Shown here: positions 9,508 to 14,131 of the stretch, in pieces
Layout: each line of letters opens with the position of its first letter
Numbering within the stretch: position 1 is the stretch's first letter
DNA from: Diplocarpon mali
Lineage: Eukaryota; Ascomycota; Leotiomycetes; Helotiales; Drepanopezizaceae
Direction of reading: 5' to 3'
Length of the DNA: 14,131 nt
Assembly (NCBI GenBank): GCA_024741835.1
Contig: JAENRP010000634.1
Span: 1 to 14,131, forward strand
Position numbers and translations under genes: made by a program
The notes under the pieces: generated by a model
Databases searched by the model: none
Seen by the model: only the letters and a program-made list of their open reading frames with translations
What the model was told of the DNA's origin: nothing

Positions 9508-9825
9508 GAGAGGCCCGGAGGCACTCCCTCGGCCAGAGGCCTGCCGGCGAATATACTAGCGATAGCAAGGGCGAAGGCAAGAGGTGCGGTAAGGGCAGCG
9601 GCAAAGGCGGGAGCAGCGATGATAAGGGCAGGAGAGATAAAGGGAAATATAAAAGGGTCAGCGGCGGCGGCAGCAGTAGAGATAAAAGTAGCAGCAGCAG
9701 CGAGTAAGGGGAATAGGATAGCAAAGGATAGGCTGGCAGCGAATGCGAATAAGATGCTAAGAGTAAGAAAGGCAGTAGTACTACTACTTGTAGGAGTAGC
9801 AGGCCCTCCTAGCACTAGGGTCTAA
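9508..9825 (+). other. GC-rich Ala/Lys-rich open stretch, doubtful coding
   Basis: The frame is open for 105 codons and ends at TAA 9823-9825, in the same phase as Pol. It reads runs of Ala with scattered Lys/Arg, and a short hydrophobic tail just before Gly-Pro-Pro-Ser-Thr-Arg-Val. The minus strand is also open at 9504-9815 (Ala-rich, hydrophobic, GTG start), which points to GCN-triplet composition rather than selection on one strand. The plus strand here is purine-rich with C almost confined to GC. Its lack of stops is unusual in this RIP-damaged element. I do not assign a function and cannot decide the strand. Confidence 0.25.
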
Positions 9826-9875
9826 TTGCTCTTATCTTTTAAAAATCAGCCTAGAACTTAATAAGACTTAATAAA

Positions 9876-9891
9876 CGTACTATAGAAGCTT
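9876..9891 (+). repeat. 16-bp direct repeat, right copy
   Basis: This is the exact second copy of CGTACTATAGAAGCTT and marks the right side of the GC-rich block. Confidence 0.7.
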
Positions 9892-10144
9892 TAGAGCGCA
9901 CCCTTTATTATATTAAGCAGTAGTGCTACCTCCTCTTTAAAGGCGCTATAGGCGCAGGCTGATATAATAGCCTCTTAAGAGGTAAGGAGAGGTCCGCTAG
10001 CCTATTAATAGCTATTGCTTAGCATTATATAATAAATGCAATATATATCGAAAGTACTATTAAAGCACTAATAATCGAGATTGCCGGTACTCTTGCATAC
10101 AATATAACGCACGCACGCGTTATTGCGCTCTATTATAGGCTTAA

Positions 10145-10320
10145 GTATACGGCGCGCAGCAAGGGCAGGGCTTTCTAGCAGCGGCGGTAGCAGGGGCGGC
10201 GGCGGCAAGGGCGATAGCAGCAGCGGCTTATTGCCTAGTAGGCGCTAGGACGATCGCGCCAGGGTTATAGCTCTTAAAGGAGCGCTAGCGACCTAGCGCA
10301 AAGTTAGTATAACGCAGGGT
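10145..10320. other. Second GC-rich GGC/AGC triplet patch
   Basis: A dense run of GGC, AGC and GCA triplets around 10155-10230 reads as Gly/Ser/Arg-rich on the plus strand and Ala-rich on the minus strand, with stops close on both sides. It resembles the block at 9508-9825 in composition but is not an obvious copy of it. Confidence 0.4.
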
Positions 10321-10655
10321 ATAAGGACTCTAAGGGTCTTACTTTGCAAAGGCAGCTAGGGCTATAATAAGTAGGAGTTCCTTCTATATTTAAAAATTAT
10401 TAATATAAAGACGATATTTTTAAATAATAAAGGAGGGTTATTTTTAAAAGAAGGGAAAGAGAACCTTTGCAATAGAAATACTCTATAGGAAGCCTAATAG
10501 AGCACTAGCGTAGAATCGCGAAGATTCCTAAGCGCGCTTATTGCCTATAGCGACCCTTCTTATTCTAAAAGGAACGACCTTTAAAAGGGTAGTATATAAG
10601 ATAGAGCCTCTTTTCTTTATAACTGCCATTCTTTCCTTTATTTTATCTATATAGC

Positions 10656-10680
10656 TAAGCGATTCTAGGAGCATCGCTTA
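10656..10680 (+). other. Hairpin just upstream of the 3' LTR
   Basis: TAAGCGAT (10656-10663) and ATCGCTTA (10673-10680) are perfect 8-bp complements with a 9-base loop, ending 11 bases before the 3' LTR. It could help position plus-strand priming; this is speculative. Confidence 0.45.
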
Positions 10681-10691
10681 ATTAAAGGGTA
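10681..10691 (+). other. Probable polypurine tract
   Basis: ATTAAAGGGTA directly precedes the 3' LTR, with AAAGGG as its purine core. The position is right for plus-strand primer selection, but the tract is short, perhaps eroded by RIP. Confidence 0.45.
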
Positions 10692-10796
10692 TATTATACA
10701 GAATAGGCGGAGTCTCCACTTATTCTAAAGACCCTCCACGTGACTCTGCTTAGTCATAGACTCTCCCTTTTCTTTCCGAAGTCTCCTTACTATATA

Positions 10797-11232
10797 CTTG
10801 GTACATGCCCGAAATAATGTACAAGTGCTATCTGTGCGTAATTCTACCGGTTTCCATTAACAGGGCTCATATACAAGGGGTACAGCCAATGATTTATCTA
10901 TAACGATTCGCCGCTTTTTACATTAAAAATCAACGCTTTCAATATGGATTCTTCATTCAGTATACCGACTCCAAAGACACTTACAAAACAGACCTCTCGT
11001 AACGAACGAGTATCGATCCTATAAGAGACTATATAAAGCTATAAAAGAAGCATAGGAATCAATAACAATTGAAAGGATTAGAGAATTAATTAGGGAAATG
11101 CTAGAGAGATATAAAGCTGTGATCGCAGCAGGAGGAGGCTATACAAAATATTAAGGAAATTGTAAAAGCAGCATTGCCAAGTATCTAGTGTGCACGGCCT
11201 AGAATTGTACATTATTTACCCATAGTACGAAG
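10797..11232 (+). mobile_element. Tc1/mariner-type non-autonomous element (MITE-like), 436 bp
   Basis: The terminal inverted repeats are 28 bp: CTTGGTAC... at the left end and the complement CTTCGTAC... at the right, sharing AAATAATGTACAA exactly, about 20 of 28 matches. Comparison with the intact 5' LTR shows a TA duplication (10795-10796 and 11233-11234), the Tc1/mariner hallmark. Inside is a short start of a transposase-like frame (10944-11024), so this looks like an internal deletion derivative. Unlike its surroundings it still contains many CpA sites, so it probably arrived after the RIP episode or was too short or too rare to be targeted. Strand is assigned from that frame. Confidence 0.85.
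10944..11024 (+). pseudogene. Remnant N-terminus of a Tc1/mariner-like transposase
   Basis: ATG 10944 opens 26 codons ending at TAA 11022: a Ser/Thr/Pro start, then Thr-Ser-Arg-Asn-Glu-Arg-Val-Ser-Ile. This resembles the run-up to the helix-turn-helix of fungal Tc1/mariner transposases. The following sequence to 11200 is broken by stops and no DDE catalytic region can fit in the element. The family call is mainly from the inverted repeats and TA target. Confidence 0.4.
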
Positions 11233-11326
11233 TATACACTAGATAATAATACAATCAATCATCTTCTCCTACTTCTGCGAGCCTCCTGAGCGACCCAATG
11301 AAGGCCCTCCAGCCGACCGCACCATA

Positions 11327-11331
11327 AATCG
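11327..11331 (+). repeat. Target-site duplication AATCG, right copy
   Basis: AATCG matches 3321-3325 exactly and marks the right end of the Copia insertion. Confidence 0.93.
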
Positions 11332-12033
11332 TCAGCCAAATTTCGTATAACGCTTAGTATGATAAAAGGAGGCCTACTATTAGAGGCACTTATAAGGAAA
11401 CAGCTATAGAACAATCTATTAATAGTAATAATAGTAAAGGATTTATTCTCCAAAGATATAGCTCAATTAATAATATATTTAAAGAAGTATAAGTAGGAAC
11501 TTTTTAATAATTTCACCTACACTTAGAAGCTAATTCAATAGTTAGAGTTATAATTATATAAGGATAAGTCCTGGACTAAGACAAAAGGCACTAATAATAA
11601 TATTAAGGCTAATAATATAATCGATAAGACGATCCTTTTCGAAAAGTATAGCACTAAGAAACCTTATACTAAACCCTCTAATACGACTCCTGGGCCCGGC
11701 CTACGACTTGATTTGACTAAGGGCAAAGAGAAGGAAGTATTATCTATTAAGTTACCCGTCGCCTCCCCCTCTGCCGCTGACGAATCTCTAGAGGACGATA
11801 ATAATAATAAAGACGAAGATAATAATAATACTATAATATAAGTTTCTCTCCTTATTAGCAGAAGTCGTTATACTATACTAGTATTAGCAAGAAGTACAAA
11901 GACGCCTGTTATACTAAGACCTGGTTCCTCTAATACTAATAGCAAGCTATTAAAAAGAAGTAGGCGCTTTATAAAGAGAGTATTGTCTAGTAATAGGTCT
12001 TCCTATCCCTTGAAGAGAACTAAGGAAAACTGA
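11332..12033 (+). pseudogene. Unidentified 800-codon RIP-degraded ORF, 3' part (233 codons)
   Basis: Directly after the duplicated AATCG the frame of 1625-3325 resumes in phase and ends at TGA 12031-12033, the only in-frame TGA I found in the whole relic. About six premature TAA/TAG codons interrupt it. The C-terminal third has an Asn/Asp/Glu-rich low-complexity stretch (11790-11840) followed by a Ser/Arg/Lys-rich tail, the look of a disordered, nucleic-acid-binding end. The peptide Thr-Thr-Pro-Gly-Pro-Gly-Leu-Arg-Leu-Asp (11683-11712) belongs to the repeated motif family. Function unknown. Confidence 0.6.
11684..11711 (+). repeat. 28-bp dispersed motif, copy 5
   Basis: Shares the uninterrupted 16-base stretch GACTCCTGGGCCCGGC with copy 6, and lies in the same reading phase as copies 3 and 4. 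Confidence 0.65.
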
Positions 12034-12107
12034 CACTTAGGTTAGTTCTATTTTAATTGTTTTTACAATTCTATAGCCTATTTGTTTATTTTAATAGTTT
12101 CGTTTTC

Positions 12108-12135
12108 TGACTCCTGGGCCCGGCTTATAGGTGAA
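12108..12135 (+). repeat. 28-bp dispersed motif, copy 6 (best preserved)
   Basis: TGACTCCTGGGCCCGG followed by CTTATAGGTGAA, 75 bp past the stop of the 800-codon relic, outside any recognised frame. This shows that the motif is not only a coding peptide. Confidence 0.65.
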
Positions 12136-12299
12136 AAAGCGTATAAAAAAAAAAAAAAACCTCTTCTTCTTTTTCTTTTACCTTTAATAATAATATAGCC
12201 CTAGTTTAGGCCTTTTAATATATTAGTTTTCTCGCACTTAAGGTTTGCTAATAATTGACTTGCTATTGCCTTGACTTATATTATTTTATATTCTTTACT

Positions 12300-12378
12300 A
12301 AAAGTAGTAGGGGCTACTACTTTTGTTATTTAGGATATATATAAAGACCTAGGTATAGATGAATCATATAACAAAAGT
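12300..12378. repeat. Overlapping perfect inverted repeats
   Basis: AAAAGTAGTAG (12300-12310) pairs with CTACTACTTTT (12314-12324) across three bases. ACTTTTGTTAT (12319-12329) pairs with ATAACAAAAGT (12368-12378). The middle segment is shared, so the two stems are mutually exclusive. Confidence 0.75.
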
Positions 12379-12421
12379 CATATAATAGGGCAGGGCCGAT
12401 AGGAGGATAAAAGGGGCCTCT

Positions 12422-12433
12422 TCTATATATAGA
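12422..12433. promoter_or_regulatory. TATA-like palindrome
   Basis: TCTATATATAGA is a perfect 12-bp palindrome preceded by a G-rich stretch (12388-12417). A TATA box is possible, but no gene or element that it would drive is identified. Confidence 0.25.
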
Positions 12434-12657
12434 GACAAGCGCGTATCGCCATAAGTACTAAATATACCCTATACTTAGGACTTATTCCTAATATCTTGTC
12501 TAGGAGAGCCCGCTTATGGTGCTTCCTCCTCTTGTTTTTAGGTCTTCCCTTAGGCCTATTCTTGTGTTGTCTCCCCTCTGTTTTATACTATACAAAAAAA
12601 AAAAAAAATGTGGGGCTCTTTACTCTGAGTTCTATAGAGCTTTGTAGTAGGGGGCAT

Positions 12658-12850
12658 GTTAGAAATATACAAGGTACGGAGATTACCGCACGGAACGGAG
12701 GCTAAGGCTTAGTAAGCCTACCTTGTATATATACTACTTCAGCTCTCTAGAACTAGAATCTACACCTTTCGATTCTGTCATATAAAAGGGCCCTTAGTAG
12801 AAAAGTGCAGAGCATATAAAGGCATCTCCTACTTTATATTAAATATAAAA
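12658..12850 (+). other. LTR-like sequence following a purine tract, unassigned
   Basis: TGTTAGAAATATAC follows GTAGGGGGCA, the arrangement of a polypurine tract and LTR start. Downstream are ACAAGGTA/TACCTTGT inverted arms (12665-12730), an internal palindrome AGGCTTA-G-TAAGCCT (12705-12719), a TATAAAAGG box followed by the palindrome AAGGGCCCTT (12780-12797), and a second TATAAA. No second copy, LTR end or target duplication is visible, so solo LTR or element fragment is only a suggestion. Confidence 0.3.
12665..12730. repeat. 12-bp inverted repeat with nested palindrome
   Basis: ATATACAAGGTA (12665-12676) and TACCTTGTATAT (12719-12730) are perfect complements, 42 bases apart. The perfect 15-bp palindrome AGGCTTAGTAAGCCT ends at 12719, sharing one base with the right arm. 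Confidence 0.8.
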
Positions 12851-12939
12851 TCATAACTGTGGTGCGGTCGGCTGAAGGGCCTTCATTAGGTCGCTCAGGA
12901 GGCTCGCAGAAGTAGGGGAAGATGATTAATTGTATTATT
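12851..12939 (-). repeat. Inverted fragment of the Copia LTR 3' end plus primer-site remnant
   Basis: On the minus strand this matches the last 80 or so bases of the Copia LTR (compare 11247-11326), ending ACCACA, then continues with GTTATGA, the first seven bases of the primer-binding site. Homology stops abruptly on both sides. It keeps CpA/TpG at sites mutated in the 5' LTR, so it preserves a less damaged sequence. The primer remnant shows that it derives from a 5' LTR-leader junction rather than from a solo LTR. Confidence 0.85.
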
Positions 12940-12950
12940 TGTTAAGATGG

Positions 12951-12966
12951 GTGATACAGCTATCAC
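12951..12966. other. Small hairpin GTGATA/TATCAC
   Basis: Perfect 6-bp arms around CAGC, 11 bp beyond the end of the inverted LTR fragment. Role unknown. Confidence 0.5.
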
Positions 12967-12987
12967 TCCGATGTATTATTATATGAC

Positions 12988-13007
12988 CCTACTGATTAGT
13001 CAGTAGG
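12988..13007. other. Small hairpin CCTACTGA/TCAGTAGG
   Basis: Perfect 8-bp arms around TTAG, 21 bp after the previous hairpin. It could be part of the end of an unrecognised element. Confidence 0.6.
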
Positions 13008-13254
13008 ATATTAATACGTATATAGCTGTAGGGAAGAAAGGGGTAACCTTCCTTCCTTAACTCTTATTAATATATCGACTATCGACCTTTAGAAGCCTCC
13101 TTTACCTACTGCGCCAACTCACTTAAGCTTAATAGGTTATAAGCCTTAGCTAGACTAATAATAGATTATTAACTTCCTTTAGAAAGCACTTGCGCTACAA
13201 CTATTAGTAGGAAGTTGAATAAGACTTATAGTAAGAGGCGAGCAATCGGCGAAT
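13008..13254. other. Unassigned spacer
   Basis: No gene, RNA or repeat recognised. The interval is AT-rich with short C/T-rich runs. It may be leader sequence of the element whose frame appears at 13534. Confidence 0.3.
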
Positions 13255-13500
13255 AGGAGGTATGATTCCCTATTTAGCCAACCTATATTGCAAGAGGTGT
13301 GATTCCTTGCTTTATAACCCTTTGGTACTGCAAGAGGTGTGATTCCTTGCTTTACTATATTTTATAAGAGGTATAATTCCTTGCGTTATAGCTTAAAGAA
13401 CCCTTTTCGATAAGAGGACTTCTTCCCTATTTAATACTTCTATAATACCTGCTATTTAATTATTTCGACTTTTCGATAGGAGGAATGCCTTCAACTATTT
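13255..13500 (+). repeat. Degenerate 34-40 bp repeat array
   Basis: AGAGGTGTGATTCCTTGCTTT occurs at 13293 and 13333, preceded by GCA both times. Related units start at 13255 (AGGAGGTATGATTCCCTATTT) and 13367 (AGAGGTATAATTCCTTGC), and weaker ones follow near 13412 and 13475. The two best units carry GCAAG...CTTGC arms around the conserved core. It lies just before a decayed frame, so it may be in a leader. Confidence 0.7.
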
Positions 13501-13533
13501 AATTTATTTGATTTTAATACAATTCTATTTGAA

Positions 13534-14131
13534 ATAGCAATAGCTTCCGATTCTGATCGAAATACTAGACCTAGAGACCTTTAACTCTCTCGAAAGAACT
13601 AGTAATAATAGTTCGACGATTTAGAGCTTTACTTTAAAAGCAAAGGCATTGAAATAGCGATTTAAAAGATACTTATTAAATACGCGAGAATAGCCCCTTA
13701 TACTCCTTCTACTAATTTATCTACTTCTACTTTAATAGCTAATACAACTGCTAAGGATTTGCCAGATATATTAAATAAGCTTAGCCTAAGAGCCTTAATA
13801 GATAATAACTAAGAATCCCAAAGGCAGATTTTAAATATAGAAAAGGAGAAGGAGTATAGGCTAGCCTTAGCCAAATATAAGCTTAAGATTAATAGAGGTT
13901 TAAGCGATAAAGATTAAGATTTTATTTGAATTTATAATAATATAAAGATAAGATAGGATACTTTAAAAGTAAAATACTCTTAGATAACTACCTTTAATAC
14001 TTAGTATCTACTATAGTGGGTCACTTTATTTTAATATAGAAAAGATAAAGATAGCAAGGATATAGATATAAATATAGACTTTACTTAATCTATATTATAT
14101 AAATCGAGAAGGAGAGTAAGAGCTATAGATC
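13534..14131 (+). pseudogene. Unidentified RIP-degraded ORF, partial, runs off the right edge
   Basis: The frame from 13534 (ATA GCA ATA GCT, probably ATG GCA ATG GCT before RIP) stays readable for 199 codons without indels, with stops mostly TAA/TAG plus one TGA at 13927. It reads Ser/Asp/Arg at the start, a Thr/Ser/Pro-rich segment near 13700-13750, then a charged, probably helical Lys/Glu-rich region (13845-13910). The overall character is that of a retroelement Gag or another structural protein, but no diagnostic motif is visible before the edge. The true start could lie further upstream, since the same frame is partly readable from about 13440. Confidence 0.4.

Larger units (their letters stand above)
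9244..10691. other. 1.45-kb region between RNase H and 3' LTR, no convincing gene
   Basis: Copia elements normally have little sequence here. This interval alternates AT-rich RIP-type DNA with two GC-rich patches of GCA/GCG/GGC triplets (about 9505-9825 and 10145-10320). The frame of Pol continues to read hydrophobic residues (near 9295-9350) and then the Ala/Lys-rich stretch, but with many stops and no known motif. It could be a decayed extra ORF, captured host DNA or an expanded untranslated region. Small perfect inverted repeats occur (for example ATAACGC/GCGTTAT at 10104-10123). Confidence 0.5.
3326..11326 (+). mobile_element. Full-length Ty1/Copia LTR retrotransposon, RIP-inactivated
   Basis: The element has two LTRs, a half-tRNA primer-binding site, a Gag-Pol frame with integrase before reverse transcriptase (the Copia order), a short purine-rich stretch before the 3' LTR and perfect 5-bp target duplications. 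It spans 8001 bp, or 7563 bp without the 436-bp nested element and its TA duplication, which is longer than typical Copia elements near 5 kb. The extra length comes from a long Gag region and about 1.45 kb between RNase H and the 3' LTR. LTR differences are all transitions and the coding frame has no indels, so inactivation looks like RIP rather than slow neutral decay. It cannot encode functional proteins: catalytic residues of integrase and RT are changed and stops are spread throughout. Confidence 0.95.
10692..11326 (+). repeat. Copia 3' LTR, interrupted by a 436-bp element
   Basis: Homology to the 5' LTR covers 10692-10796 and 11233-11326. Subtracting the 436-bp insert and one TA from 635 bp gives 197 bp, exactly the 5' LTR length. 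It starts TATTATACAGAAT (TG changed to TA) and ends CGCACCATA, followed by AATCG. It keeps more C residues than the 5' LTR. Confidence 0.93.
12034..12657. other. Non-coding stretch with inverted repeats, poly-A tracts and a TATA palindrome
   Basis: No credible gene is present. Contents include hairpin AATGT-type AATTGT/ACAATT (12055-12070) just after the decayed frame, motif copy 6, a 14-A run (12145-12158), overlapping inverted repeats (12300-12378), the palindrome TCTATATATAGA (12422-12433) and a 15-A run (12594-12608). An open stretch at 12496-12705 with a Leu/Phe/Cys-rich hydrophobic segment begins at TTG and is not supported. CpA retention rises after about 12360, so this part is younger or less RIP-affected than the flanks. 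Confidence 0.5.

Noticed and set aside
9488..9724. Minus-strand Leu/Pro-rich open stretch of 78 codons
   Set aside because: It overlaps another open minus frame and an open plus frame in the same GC-rich triplet block; low complexity explains it.
11259..11453. Minus-strand open stretch of 64 codons
   Set aside because: It crosses the 3' LTR end, the target duplication and host sequence, so it cannot be one gene.
12145..12608. Poly-A runs at 12145 and 12594 as tails of LINE or SINE insertions
   Set aside because: No target duplication around either run and no LINE or polymerase III promoter features upstream; simple homopolymer growth is enough.
12496..12705. Plus-strand open stretch with a hydrophobic Leu/Phe/Cys segment
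   Set aside because: Starts at TTG, passes through a 15-A run read as Lys and enters the inverted-repeat region; no supporting motif.
13255..13400. CRISPR-like repeat-spacer appearance
   Set aside because: Units vary in sequence and spacing, spacers are 15-20 bp, and the context is eukaryotic.

Overview
The window looks like an AT-rich, repeat-dense block of a filamentous ascomycete (Pezizomycotina-type) genome heavily altered by repeat-induced point mutation (RIP). CpA and TpG are depleted, TpA is abundant, and almost every premature stop is TAA or TAG, as expected from CAA/CAG (Gln) or TGG (Trp). Reading frames nevertheless run for kilobases without indels. I see no intact protein gene; everything coding is a relic. 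The fungal assignment is inferred from this pattern and from the element types, not from a marker gene.

Left part (1-3325): the 3' end of one degraded frame (about 3-104), a second degraded frame from ATG 110 to about 1389 carrying a 75-bp tandem repeat, a short spacer with six CAYRTGACT-like boxes (1396-1488), and an unidentified 800-codon degraded frame starting at ATG 1625.

Centre (3326-11326): a complete Ty1/Copia retrotransposon inserted in that 800-codon frame. It has a 5-bp target duplication AATCG (3321-3325 and 11327-11331), LTRs 3326-3522 and 10692-11326, a primer-binding site matching the anticodon arm of initiator tRNA-Met, a single frame-intact Gag-Pol relic (about 3727-9243) in the order Gag, protease, integrase, RT, RNase H, and an unusual 1.45-kb region between RNase H and the 3' LTR with GC-rich GCN-triplet blocks. 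The 3' LTR is split by a 436-bp Tc1/mariner-type non-autonomous element (10797-11232, TA target duplication) that still has many CpA sites. The order of events was therefore: host frame, Copia insertion and RIP, then the mariner-type insertion.

Right part (11332-14131): the host frame resumes in phase and ends at TGA 12031-12033. Then come a non-coding stretch with nested inverted repeats and poly-A tracts, an LTR-like start at 12658, an inverted fragment of the Copia LTR plus a primer-binding-site remnant (12851-12939), two small hairpins, a degenerate 34-40 bp repeat array (13255-13500), and the start of another RIP-degraded frame (about 13534 to the window edge). A 28-bp motif with core TGACTCCTGGGCCCGG recurs six times in the host sequence, never in the Copia element, and is the least explained signal here.
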